Below are positions 1 to 7,383 of a stretch of 25,645 nucleotides of DNA, one piece after another (positions within the stretch are counted from its first letter, which is position 1; each line of letters starts with the position of its first letter). The position numbers and the translations under genes were made by a program. This DNA is from a virus. The stretch covers positions 1-25,645 of IMG/VR virus record IMGVR_UViG_3300045747_000498; one strand, written 5' to 3'. The notes beneath the pieces are model-generated. The model had not been told where the DNA came from. It saw nothing but the letters and a program-made list of their open reading frames with translations, and did not search any database.

Positions 1-360
1 GTGCTGACCATCGACAAGCGCCTGGCCGCCGAGGGCTTCGACCCGCGTCAGCCCACCTACTGGTCCGAGCTCTCGAAAAGAGTGGCAAAATATTTGCCGC
101 ACCGCGCCAATTCAAGTTATACTGCGGGCGCAAACGCCTCCAACGGAAAGCCGAACAGGACCCCGGTGGCTGGTTCAGGCCGCGAAAGCGGAGCCGGCGA
201 TGGCTCCCGATCGAGCGGCTCGACGTACCAGCTTTCTGCCGCGCGGGTTCAGGCTTTGAAGGACGCTGGGACGTGGAGCGATCCGAAGGCTCGCGCAGAA
301 GCGATCAGACGTTATCGTGACTACGACCGTCAGCAGACCGCCAATGGCGATCGCAGCTGA
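1..360 (+). CDS. C-terminal end of a phage head-region (scaffold-like?) protein, partial
   Basis: The reading frame is open from the first base, so the true start is probably upstream and this is a 3' fragment of about 119 codons. The visible part opens with a charged segment (residues 1-35, containing EGFDP, YWSEL and KYLPHR) followed by a Ser/Gly/Arg-rich low-complexity linker (about 36-75) and a short helical, Arg-rich tail. Acidic or helical proteins ending this way commonly sit just upstream of phage capsid genes and can act as scaffolds or portal-associated factors; that role is inferred from position, not from a recognised domain. An AT-rich promoter-like island lies inside the gene. 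The stop is 13 bases before the next start. Confidence 0.6.
   Translation: MLTIDKRLAAEGFDPRQPTYWSELSKRVAKYLPHRANSSYTAGANASNGKPNRTPVAGSGRESGAGDGSRSSGSTYQLSAARVQALKDAGTWSDPKARAEAIRRYRDYDRQQTANGDRS
84..138 (+). promoter_or_regulatory. Candidate promoter P1 with overlapping dyad and 5' hairpin
   Basis: An AT-rich island interrupts GC-rich coding DNA. TTGCCG (94-99) and TATACT (118-123) are separated by 18 bases, as in a sigma70-type promoter. A 6-bp inverted repeat with a 3-base centre (GGCAAA-ata-TTTGCC, arranged over 84-98) overlaps the -35. A GGCG-CAAA-CGCC hairpin (127-138) would sit at the RNA 5' end. The 13 bases 111-123 match 12946-12958 at 11 of 13 positions, which suggests a shared phage promoter class driving the head genes downstream. 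It lies inside a coding region, so the evidence is pattern only. Confidence 0.35.
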
Positions 361-373
361 TCAGGAGAGCAAC

Positions 374-955
374 ATGGCCACCAGAAACACAGCAGTCAAG
401 CGTGCGTCGCGTGAGCGCGACGTCGAGGCACCCGCTCGCAGCGACCGCGAGCACTCCGCCGACGCCCAGCGTGAATCCGAGGACTTGCTTTCCGAGGACG
501 AGATGCGAGAGATGATTCGCAGCGAGTTCACCCAGGAGCAGCTTCCACAACTGAAACCTCCGGCCGGCTGGCATTACTGCTGGCTGTCGACCACGAGCCA
601 GAACGACCCCATCCACAAGCGGATGCGCGTGGGCTACCGCCCTGTGTCCTTCGCCGAACTGTCCGAATCCGGACAGGCGGGCGAGTTCAGCCGGCTCAAC
701 ACCGCGACCGGCGAGTTTGCCGACTGCGTGTCGTGCAATGAAATGGTGTTGTTCAAGATCGTTGAGGAGCGCTACCAGCTCATCATGCGTGAGTTCCACC
801 ACCACATGCCGCTCGGCGAAGAGCAAAGCATTCGTGCGAATGCGACGCCCAACGAGCGCGACAGCAAGGGCAAGAAGCTGGTCGACTTCGACGACGAGGA
901 CGACGGGATGCAGACGTTGGGCGTTGCGCCCAAGGTCGTGCCGACCTTCGCCTGA
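374..955 (+). CDS. Conserved phage head-region protein, function unknown
   Basis: This is a 193-residue soluble protein. I start it at the ATG at 374 because an AGGAGAG ribosome site (363-369) precedes it. In-frame codons further upstream overlap the previous gene and lack such a site. The N-terminus (about residues 1-45) is Arg/Ala/Glu/Asp-rich and likely disordered. The middle (about 45-100) contains a conserved-looking block around PPAGWHYCWLST and HKRMRVGYRPV. The C-terminus is acidic (DFDDEDD). No enzyme motif is visible. Its place between a scaffold-like fragment and the capsid genes suggests a head assembly or minor head role, but that is inference from synteny. Confidence 0.75.
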   Translation: MATRNTAVKRASRERDVEAPARSDREHSADAQRESEDLLSEDEMREMIRSEFTQEQLPQLKPPAGWHYCWLSTTSQNDPIHKRMRVGYRPVSFAELSESGQAGEFSRLNTATGEFADCVSCNEMVLFKIVEERYQLIMREFHHHMPLGEEQSIRANATPNERDSKGKKLVDFDDEDDGMQTLGVAPKVVPTFA

Positions 956-985
956 TCAACCACTTTTCCAAAAGGATCTACCGAC

Positions 986-1555
986 ATGAGCGCGACCTCC
1001 ACGCCCTTCGGGTTCCGTCCGGTCTACCACCCGACCGGCCTGGACCGCGGCAAGAAGTACACCATCGCAAGCGCATACGGCACCGCCATCTACAAGGGCC
1101 AGCCTTGCATCCTCAACACCAACGGCACCGTCACGGTGGGCACGGCAGCTGCCGACCTGCTGGGCATCTTCATGGGCGTCGAGTACATCGACGCGACGGG
1201 CAAGCCCTGGGTCAGCACCTACTGGCCCGCGAGCACGGCCGTGTTGTCCGGCACTGTGCCGACGGCTTGGGTCAGCGATGATCCGGACGTCGTCTACGAG
1301 GTGCAGTCCGATGGGTCGATCGCCCAGACCGCCATCGGCGACCAGGCCGACGTGTCGAACGTGGGCAACTTCAACTCCGGCACGTTCACGAGCACCTGCA
1401 CGCTGAGCGCGACCTTGGCCGGCGCGGGCGTTCAAGCCCAGTTTCGCATCGTGGGGTTCGGGCAGCAGGTCGACAACCTGCCCGGCGACGCCTTCACGAT
1501 CGTGCAGGTGAAGCTGGCCCGCAGCCAGTTCATCGCCAACAAGGTCGCGATCTAA
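986..1555 (+). CDS. Probable head decoration/minor head protein
   Basis: The gene encodes a 189-residue protein preceded by an AAAAGGAT ribosome site. It begins MSATSTPFGFRPVYHPTG and is rich in Gly, Thr, Val and short beta-strand-like stretches (TNGTVTVG, LSGTVPTAW), with no catalytic motif or membrane segment. Small beta-rich proteins of this kind directly upstream of a phage major capsid gene are often decoration or head-stabilising proteins. I place it in that class by composition and position only. It lies 30 bases from its upstream and its downstream neighbour, in the same direction as the capsid gene. Confidence 0.7.
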   Translation: MSATSTPFGFRPVYHPTGLDRGKKYTIASAYGTAIYKGQPCILNTNGTVTVGTAAADLLGIFMGVEYIDATGKPWVSTYWPASTAVLSGTVPTAWVSDDPDVVYEVQSDGSIAQTAIGDQADVSNVGNFNSGTFTSTCTLSATLAGAGVQAQFRIVGFGQQVDNLPGDAFTIVQVKLARSQFIANKVAI

Positions 1556-1569
1556 TCGCCGCCGCCCAA

Positions 1570-1587
1570 TAGGAGCTCACCAAAATG
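1570..1587 (+). promoter_or_regulatory. Capsid-gene translation leader (ribosome site)
   Basis: The 18 bases TAGGAGCTCACCAAAATG contain AGGAG and the capsid ATG. The same leader recurs at 2695-2712 with only two substitutions. It fixes the capsid start at 1585, which matters because this start adds a hydrophobic N-terminus. Two matching leaders suggest tuned high-level translation of the two genes. Confidence 0.6.
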
Positions 1588-2634
1588 AAGCGAACTCTCC
1601 ACTCCTACCTGAGCGGCGTCGTGACGCACTCATGGTTCAACCCGGTGATGAACACGTTGATGTTCATCGCGCTGGCGTCGTTCTTTGTCGGCCTCTTCGG
1701 CCCACAAGGCGTCTTGCTGGCCGCGGCCCCGATGCGCAGCACGGACTTCCGTGCGATCGTCGAGCCGATCCTGAACCAAGCCTTCGATGGCATCTACCAG
1801 CAGCGGCGCGACGAGTACAAGCAGGTCTTCAGCGAAGAGCCTGGCATCGCCCGAAGCTACCACGAGGAACCGGTGCTCTTCGGCTTCGGCGCCGCGCCCG
1901 AACTGCCTGACGGCATGCCGGTCAACTACCAGTCCGGTGGTGTGCTGTTCCAGAAGCGCTACCTCTACAAGGTCTACGGCTTGGCGTTTGCGCTGACCAA
2001 GGTCCTGGTCGAAGACGGTGACCACATCCGCATCGGGTCGACGTACTCGAAGCACCTGGCGCAGTCCCTGATGGAGACGCTGGAGACGATCGCGGCCAAC
2101 GAGCTGAACCGCGCGTTCAACACCAGCTACCTGGGCGGCGACGGCGTCACGCTGACCAACGCATCGCACCCGATCCAGCTGGGCACGTTCAGCAACATCC
2201 TGGCCACTCCGGCCGCGCTGTCGCAGACGTCGCTCGAGCAGGCGCTGATCCAGATCCGCGGCGCGGTCGACAACAACGGCAAGAAGATCCGTGTGATGCC
2301 CAAGAAGTTGGTCATCGCACCGGGCAACATCTTCCAGGCCGAGGTCTTGCTGAAGAGCGTGCTGCGCGCTGGCACCAACAACAACGACATCAACCCGGTC
2401 AAGTCGATGTCGCTGCTCGATGACAGCCCGGCGGTCCTCAGCCGTCTGACCTCGTCGATCGCTTGGTGGGTGCAGACCGACGCGCCGAACGGGCTGAAGT
2501 GCCTGTGGCGTCGCAAGCCCGACGGCGGCATGGAAGGCGACTTCGAGACCGACTCGATGCGCTACAAGAAGCTCATGCGTCTCGCGACCGGCTGGACCGA
2601 TCCGCGCTGCGTGTACGGCACCCAGGGCGCCTGA
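1585..2634 (+). CDS. Major capsid protein (HK97-fold family)
   Basis: A 349-residue protein with the hallmarks of phage major capsid proteins. An N-arm with DFRAIVEPILNQAFDGIY and YKQVFSEEPG is followed by a beta-rich region (ELPDGMPVNYQSG), then YGLAFALTKVLVEDGD, a helix with LAQSLMETLETIAANELNRAFN, a late MPKKLVIAP strand and a C-terminal RLATGWTDPRCVYG. The capsid subunit assembles the icosahedral head in the cytoplasm. Unusually, the well-supported start (AGGAG at 1571-1575) adds about 49 residues before MRSTDF: a basic start (K2, R3) and a hydrophobic stretch at about residues 22-48, like a signal peptide or membrane anchor. No ribosome site precedes the internal ATGs at 1648 or 1732. 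A hairpin lies immediately after the gene. Confidence 0.9.
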   Translation: MKRTLHSYLSGVVTHSWFNPVMNTLMFIALASFFVGLFGPQGVLLAAAPMRSTDFRAIVEPILNQAFDGIYQQRRDEYKQVFSEEPGIARSYHEEPVLFGFGAAPELPDGMPVNYQSGGVLFQKRYLYKVYGLAFALTKVLVEDGDHIRIGSTYSKHLAQSLMETLETIAANELNRAFNTSYLGGDGVTLTNASHPIQLGTFSNILATPAALSQTSLEQALIQIRGAVDNNGKKIRVMPKKLVIAPGNIFQAEVLLKSVLRAGTNNNDINPVKSMSLLDDSPAVLSRLTSSIAWWVQTDAPNGLKCLWRRKPDGGMEGDFETDSMRYKKLMRLATGWTDPRCVYGTQGA

Positions 2635-2650
2635 GGCGTTCACCACGACT

Positions 2651-2687
2651 TAGGGCGCCCCACGGCCTCGAGCTGCGGGGCGCCTTA
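2651..2687 (+). terminator. Hairpin after the capsid gene (partial terminator or RNA-stability element)
   Basis: TAGGGCGCCCC (2651-2661) pairs with GGGGCGCCTTA (2677-2687), giving an 11-bp stem with one G-T pair and a 15-base loop. No long U-tract follows, so it may only attenuate transcription or protect the capsid mRNA 3' end. Such elements are common directly after phage capsid genes. Confidence 0.6.
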
Positions 2688-2694
2688 CTCACAT

Positions 2695-2712
2695 TAGGAG
2701 CATACCAAAATG
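2695..2712 (+). promoter_or_regulatory. Second copy of the capsid-type translation leader
   Basis: TAGGAGCATACCAAAATG differs at two positions from the capsid leader at 1570-1587. It provides AGGAG with suitable spacing to the ATG at 2710 and supports high expression of the following virion protein. Confidence 0.55.
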
Positions 2713-3456
2713 CCACGCATCGGCGATGATCTTTTCATGGGTCCTGAAGCGGTCTTCGGACCCAACGTGCCCGATTCCAACCCTTCTCCGATGGCCAACG
2801 GCGTCGGACCGGCCGGCCGCGTGTTGGTCTACGACATCGTGCCACTGACCCTGCAGGCCGCCGGCCTCGCGGCGTCGCAGAACCCAGTGTCTGCGGGCTC
2901 ATTCACCCTGGCCGCTGGCACCGGTGTCACGGCCCGGACGCGCCTCGATGGCACGATCGAGTACGTGCTCGACGTGCCCCGGTGTGTGACACTGACGGCC
3001 ACTGGTGCCAACACGGCGACCTACAAGGTGACGGGTTACGACGTCTACGGTCAGCTGATGACAGCCAACTTGGCCGCGCCGAGCACCAGCACGGTGACCA
3101 CGACCAAGGCCTTCAAGACGGTGACCAGCATCACCAACCTGAACGCGACTGCTGGTACCAACGGTCTGACCGCTGGCACCAGTGACAAGTTTGGGCTGCC
3201 CGTCGCCGTCTTGGACGTCGGCTACATCGTCAACGTCAAGTGGAATGCCACGCTTGCTGCTGACGCCGGGACCTTCGTCGCCGCTGACACCACGTCGCCT
3301 GCGACCGCAGCGACGACTGATGTGCGCGGCTGCTACACGCCGAGCGCCAACGCGTCGAACGGCGCGCGACGGCTCGTGATGGCTATCGCGCTCTCGACGG
3401 CCAACGTCGGGCCGCTGGCGACCCGCGCCGGCGCCTTCGGCCAACCGCAGGTCTGA
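2710..3456 (+). CDS. Structural (virion) protein, beta-rich, probable head protein
   Basis: A 248-residue protein with no recognised catalytic motif. It begins MPRIGDDLFMGPEAVFGPN, then becomes very rich in Thr, Ala, Gly and Val with alternating strand-like segments (about residues 45-230), typical of decoration, Ig-like or jelly-roll virion proteins. It has one of two near-identical translation leaders, the other belonging to the major capsid gene, which argues for a high copy number in the virion. It follows the capsid gene and its hairpin by a short gap and is followed three bases later by another small virion-type gene. The role as a head or vertex decoration protein is inferred from context. 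Confidence 0.7.
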   Translation: MPRIGDDLFMGPEAVFGPNVPDSNPSPMANGVGPAGRVLVYDIVPLTLQAAGLAASQNPVSAGSFTLAAGTGVTARTRLDGTIEYVLDVPRCVTLTATGANTATYKVTGYDVYGQLMTANLAAPSTSTVTTTKAFKTVTSITNLNATAGTNGLTAGTSDKFGLPVAVLDVGYIVNVKWNATLAADAGTFVAADTTSPATAATTDVRGCYTPSANASNGARRLVMAIALSTANVGPLATRAGAFGQPQV

Positions 3457-3459
3457 GCC

Positions 3460-3777
3460 ATGCGCACCGCAACAGTCTCAGTGACGGGGGTTGCGGCCTC
3501 GTCGTGGCTGCCGCTGGATTCTCTCAGCGACGGCTACGGCGATGGCCTATACCTCAAGTGCGGCGCGGGCGCGACCGTGTCGGTCGAGGTGACGCCCGAC
3601 AACATCTTCGACCCGACCGTCACGCCAATCGCATTCGCCTGCAACATCGCTGCCCTCACAGGCGCCGTCGCCAACGCGAGCGGACCACTGACGCAGGCTG
3701 TCCGCGCCGTTCGGCTGAACCAGACGGTCGGCGCGTCAACCAGCACGCTGGTGGTCGTTGTTCGCGGGATGACGTAA
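3460..3777 (+). CDS. Small beta-rich virion protein, unknown
   Basis: A 105-residue protein starting three bases after the upstream stop. It consists almost entirely of short strand-like runs (TATVSVTGV, ATVSVEVTPD, TSTLVVVVRG) with Ala/Thr/Val bias and no Cys pairs forming a metal site. Its size and composition suit a head-completion, decoration or fibre-attachment protein. It lies between a probable decoration protein and the gp4-like adaptor, so a head or connector function is plausible, but I recognise no family. Confidence 0.65.
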   Translation: MRTATVSVTGVAASSWLPLDSLSDGYGDGLYLKCGAGATVSVEVTPDNIFDPTVTPIAFACNIAALTGAVANASGPLTQAVRAVRLNQTVGASTSTLVVVVRGMT

Positions 3778-3804
3778 GGCCCGGCTGTGTCTTAAAGGAC
3801 TCTC

Positions 3805-4875
3805 ATGCCCAACAGGATCTGGACCACGTCAGGCGCCGTCAACCAGACGCGGCTCACGGCCTTGGCAGTCCTTGAGAAGGCCGCGCGCAAGTGCGGTGTG
3901 CAGCCATCGGTGCTCGGCGGCGAGCAGCTTGAAAATGCGTTGATGAGCCTCAACTTGATCTTGGTTGCTTTGAGTAACCGTGGGATCAACTTGTGGGCCA
4001 TCGACCAGCGCATTCGCGTGCCAGAGGTCGGGCAGGTCGAGCTGCCGCTCTCCGACGACACCGTCAACATCATCAACGCGCTGTACCGACGGGCGACCTA
4101 TACCACGCCGACCAGCTTCCCGACCGCGACGCGCGCTGAGTACGACTTTGGCAGCGGGAACACAGGCACCTTCACCGGGGCGGTCTACCGAGTCGGAGGC
4201 CTTGACCCGGCGGGCCTCCCGTCTGGGACCCCGTCGTTCGACGCAGACACGTACACGATGACGCCCGAGCTTCAGTACTCGGACGACGACACCAACTGGG
4301 TGATAGTCGCGCGCTCCACGCTGCCCAATGTGAAGGCTGGGTGGTACGTCGGCGTCAGCAACACCGTCATGAGGCCAGCGCGCTATTGGCGCCTCAAGAC
4401 TTTGGTGAACACGCTGCTGCCGCTGTCTGAGGCTTGGTTCATCTCGAGCCCGAATGACGTTCCAATGTCGCCGCTGTCGCTCGACGCCTACGCGTCCTAC
4501 CCGAACAAGTACGCTCAGAGCTCGCAGCCGCCTCAGTACTTCTTCGACAAGCAGACCCCGAACCCAGTGATGAGGTTGTGGCCCACTGTCTCGGTCTTCG
4601 GCCCGCAGGTAGTCATCTGGGTCCAGCGGCAGTTGCAGGATGCCAACCTCACGTATGACGAGGTGCTTGACGTGCCTCGTCGATGGCTCAACGCGATCAT
4701 CTTCAGGGTTGCGATGCAGATCCAGCTCGAACTCCCCAAAGAGGTGGCGATCGAAGGTCGGTACCCCGTGCTTGAGAAGCAGGCCGAGGTTGCCACGCGA
4801 GAAGCCGAAGACGGCGAGGTCGACGGCACGCCGGTCAGGATCGCCGTCGGTATCCGTGGCTACACCAGAGGCTGA
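3805..4875 (+). CDS. Head-to-tail adaptor, P22 gp4-like tail accessory factor
   Basis: The 356-residue protein has the split pattern of the P22 gp4 (tail accessory factor) family. An N-terminal helical part (TRLTALAVLEKAARKCGV and LENALMSLNLILVALSNRGINLW, residues about 12-65) leads into PEVGQVELPL. A long beta-rich insertion (about 105-215) follows, and the C-terminal helical part resumes around SPLSLDAYASYPNK and DEVLDVPRRWLNAIIFRVAMQ (about 220-310). gp4 proteins bind below the portal and close the DNA channel of short-tailed phages. The insertion contains YSDDDTNWV and YWRLK, which look like a discoidin/carbohydrate-type beta-sandwich. Start supported by AAAGGAC just upstream. It is followed by a small zinc-ribbon gene, a common pairing. 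Confidence 0.8.
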   Translation: MPNRIWTTSGAVNQTRLTALAVLEKAARKCGVQPSVLGGEQLENALMSLNLILVALSNRGINLWAIDQRIRVPEVGQVELPLSDDTVNIINALYRRATYTTPTSFPTATRAEYDFGSGNTGTFTGAVYRVGGLDPAGLPSGTPSFDADTYTMTPELQYSDDDTNWVIVARSTLPNVKAGWYVGVSNTVMRPARYWRLKTLVNTLLPLSEAWFISSPNDVPMSPLSLDAYASYPNKYAQSSQPPQYFFDKQTPNPVMRLWPTVSVFGPQVVIWVQRQLQDANLTYDEVLDVPRRWLNAIIFRVAMQIQLELPKEVAIEGRYPVLEKQAEVATREAEDGEVDGTPVRIAVGIRGYTRG

Positions 4876-4877
4876 CC

Positions 4878-5102
4878 ATGGCACGGTACGTCAAGACTCG
4901 TGGGAAGAACTTCATCGCACTTGCGATCTGCGACCGGTGCAGAATGAAGATGCCATACACGGAGCTCCGGCCGGACGGGAACCTCCCTGGGCTTCAAGTT
5001 TGTGGAAAGTGCTGCGACGGGCTCGATCCATACCGGCTACCGCCGCGCCAGACTGAAGACATCTCCCTGCCGACCCCGCGCCCTGAGGAGCCCTTGACAT
5101 GA
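4878..5102 (+). CDS. Small zinc-ribbon protein
   Basis: A 74-residue protein with two CxxC pairs (C18-C21 and C42-C45, plus C46) spaced as a zinc ribbon, and the stretch RPDGNLPGLQVCGKC followed by DPYRLPPR. Proteins of this form are frequent next to gp4-like adaptor genes in phages. They may stabilise virion assembly or bind nucleic acid, but the role is not established. It starts two bases after the gp4-like gene and its stop overlaps the next start in ATGA, so it is translationally coupled on both sides. Confidence 0.75.
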   Translation: MARYVKTRGKNFIALAICDRCRMKMPYTELRPDGNLPGLQVCGKCCDGLDPYRLPPRQTEDISLPTPRPEEPLT

Positions 5103-6739
5103 CAGGATTTACTGACCCGTTCGGTGGCAACACGCTTCAACCGGCGTACGCCTCCTATAACTCGCTCTCGATGACTGCTTCGACCACCCTCGCGTGGCCG
5201 GCGACCGCTCTCGACGGGAACTTTCTCGCCAGGATCATGGATCTGGAGTCGTTCAGCGTCCTCTACACCTTGACGTTCCCAAGCGCTCAAAGCGCGTCGG
5301 TCGGCTGGGATTCGGTGCTGACCAACATCGGCAGCTACACCATCACCGTGCTCAAGGCCGACGGCCTTACCACGCTGTGCACCCTTCCGGCCGGCACGTC
5401 TTGGTACATCTACCTCATTGACAACTCGACGGCCAACGGGACTTGGCGGGCCACTCAGCTGGCGTCTACGACCTCGACGGTCTCGGCGGCGTCCTTGGTC
5501 GGCCCAGGGATCGCGGCAGCTGGCGCTTCGCTCTACAACGCAAGGGCTACGATCCCGTTCTCCGCGTCTTACTTGGTGCAAACGTACAACCGTACCAACG
5601 TTTACTCGTGGACCGGCGGCGTTGGCACACTGAGCCTTCCGACCGCCTCGGCCGCGGGCGGTGACTTCTTCATCTCGGTCACGAACCAAGGAACCGGGGT
5701 CTTGACGATCGACCCCAACGGTGTCGAGACGATCAACGGCTCGGCAACGCTCAACCTAGCGATCGGCGACAGCTGCGACGTCTACTCGAACGGCGCCAGC
5801 GCCTGGTACACGGTCGGCCTGGGGCGTAGCACGCTCTTCAACTTCACGCTTCTATCAAAGGCTGTAGCGACCGGGACCTACACGCTGTCAATCTCCGAAG
5901 CGTCCAACGTGCTGCAGAAGTACACGGGCGTCCTTGTCGCCAACGTGATCATCGTGCTGCCGTCAACCATCCAAGTCTACTACATCAGCAACCAAACCTC
6001 AGGGGCGTTCACCCTCACGTTCAAGACGGCTGGGGTGGGCACCACCGTTGTCGTGCCGACGAACCAGAGTTCAGTGATCTTCTGCGATGGCACGAACGTC
6101 GTCAACGCAAGCACTGCTATCGGCGGCGTCACTGCGATGACGTTGGCGCAAGGCGGCCTCGGTACGCCGTCGCTCAACTATGTCGCCGACTTGACTACCG
6201 GCATGTACTCGCCCGCAGCGGGCTCGATCGCTTGGCAGCTGACCGGTGCTGCGGCGATGACGCTGTCGGGCGCCGGCCTCGCACTGGTAGGAGCGGTGAC
6301 CGCAACGACTGGGGTCACTCCGGCCACAAGCCAAAGCACGCTCACCACATTTTTGGACAATCAGACGTGGACGGTTACGGTCAGCGGCACGACGGTCGCG
6401 GGCGCTGAGGCAGGCGGCCAGACCGGCGTCACGTACCAACAGATCAACAACCGCATTGTTGGAAACGCCTTTATCTCAAAGACGCTGACCGGCGCGACGG
6501 GGAACCTTCAGTTCGTCCTTCCAGTGATACCCACACACCTGACTGTAGGAGCTGTCTTGGGGTCGGCCACCGGGACCTTTGGCGGCGTCGCGCAGCCCAC
6601 CAACGCATTGATTGTGTGGCTCGGCGGCAACAAAGCGGGCTTCAAGATCCTTGACGCTTCGACCACCAACAAGGCGACTGACGTTGCGGTCTCAGCCTCT
6701 TTGAACTCGCTGCACATCAACCTCCACTACTGTGTATAA
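5099..6739 (+). CDS. Tail fibre/spike-like structural protein
   Basis: A 546-residue protein, rich in Thr, Ser, Ala, Gly and Val, with long beta-strand character throughout and no membrane segment. The N-terminal part (about 1-110) includes NTLQPAYASYNSL and a repeated pattern of TITVLKADG and CTLPAG. The centre repeats motifs of the form GVLTIDPNGVETI, seen in phage fibre and baseplate proteins. Around residues 345-400 the stretch AQGGLGTPSLNYVADLTTGM is typical of fibre repeats that place a repeat unit before a receptor-binding tip. It starts inside the stop of the zinc-ribbon gene (ATGA). A tail fibre or tail-attached appendage is the best reading; the receptor is unknown. Confidence 0.65.
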   Translation: MTGFTDPFGGNTLQPAYASYNSLSMTASTTLAWPATALDGNFLARIMDLESFSVLYTLTFPSAQSASVGWDSVLTNIGSYTITVLKADGLTTLCTLPAGTSWYIYLIDNSTANGTWRATQLASTTSTVSAASLVGPGIAAAGASLYNARATIPFSASYLVQTYNRTNVYSWTGGVGTLSLPTASAAGGDFFISVTNQGTGVLTIDPNGVETINGSATLNLAIGDSCDVYSNGASAWYTVGLGRSTLFNFTLLSKAVATGTYTLSISEASNVLQKYTGVLVANVIIVLPSTIQVYYISNQTSGAFTLTFKTAGVGTTVVVPTNQSSVIFCDGTNVVNASTAIGGVTAMTLAQGGLGTPSLNYVADLTTGMYSPAAGSIAWQLTGAAAMTLSGAGLALVGAVTATTGVTPATSQSTLTTFLDNQTWTVTVSGTTVAGAEAGGQTGVTYQQINNRIVGNAFISKTLTGATGNLQFVLPVIPTHLTVGAVLGSATGTFGGVAQPTNALIVWLGGNKAGFKILDASTTNKATDVAVSASLNSLHINLHYCV

Positions 6740-6742
6740 GTC

Positions 6743-7381
6743 ATGACAGCCCCAGCAACCATGACCTACGACACGTTGCTCAGCGACGTGCGCAGCTACA
6801 CCGAACGGCCCAACGACGCCAACCTCGACGCTCAGCTGCCGCGGTTGGTGATGATGGCTGAGAACCGAATCTCCACAGACCTTCGGATCTTGGGCACCCA
6901 GCAGGTCGTCCAAGGCACCTTCACAGCTGGGCTGTCGACCGTGGCCAAGCCGGCCCTGTGGCGACGGAGCATAAGCTTTCGGTACAAGGACGCCAACTCA
7001 AATTGGGCTCCGCTCAAGCTTCGGACGTATGAGTTCTGCCGCTCGTACTGGCCTTATGAGGGTATCACCACCGACGCCCCGCAGTACTACGCTGACTACA
7101 ACTTCAACAACTTTCTCATCGCTGGCCCGCCGGTCAACGCTTCAATCTTTGAGCTCACCTACGTGGCGAGACTGGCGCCACTCGGCGACTCTTCGCAGAC
7201 AAACTGGTACACCACCAATGCGCCGCAGCTGCTGCTCGCGGCCTTGCTGCTCGAGACCGAGCTGTGGCTCAAAAACCAAGCGCGCGCTGCGCAGCGACAA
7301 GCGACGTACGAATCGTCACTGAATGCCTTCAAAGGTGAAGAGGCGTCCAGGATGGTTGATCGTGGCGTCATAGTGGGTTAG
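6743..7381 (+). CDS. SU10-type adaptor protein
   Basis: A 212-residue protein whose N-terminal half (MTYDTLLSDVRSYTERPND, LDAQLPRLVMMAENRISTDLRILG) matches the phage SU10 adaptor-protein pattern, with a C-terminal helical region (LLLAALLLETELWLKN, RAAQRQATYESSLNAF). In short-tailed phages this protein forms a ring linking the portal to the nozzle. The first ATG is at 6743, three bases after the previous stop, and a second in-frame ATG at 6761 (before TYDTLL) is an alternative start; neither has a strong ribosome site. The stop shares its last base with the next reading frame. Confidence 0.75.
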   Translation: MTAPATMTYDTLLSDVRSYTERPNDANLDAQLPRLVMMAENRISTDLRILGTQQVVQGTFTAGLSTVAKPALWRRSISFRYKDANSNWAPLKLRTYEFCRSYWPYEGITTDAPQYYADYNFNNFLIAGPPVNASIFELTYVARLAPLGDSSQTNWYTTNAPQLLLAALLLETELWLKNQARAAQRQATYESSLNAFKGEEASRMVDRGVIVG

Positions 7382-7383
7382 TG

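Noticed and set aside
1732-2634. Internal capsid start at MRSTDF
   Set aside because: It would remove the odd hydrophobic leader, but no ribosome site precedes it, whereas 1585 has a strong one; kept as an alternative in the findings.
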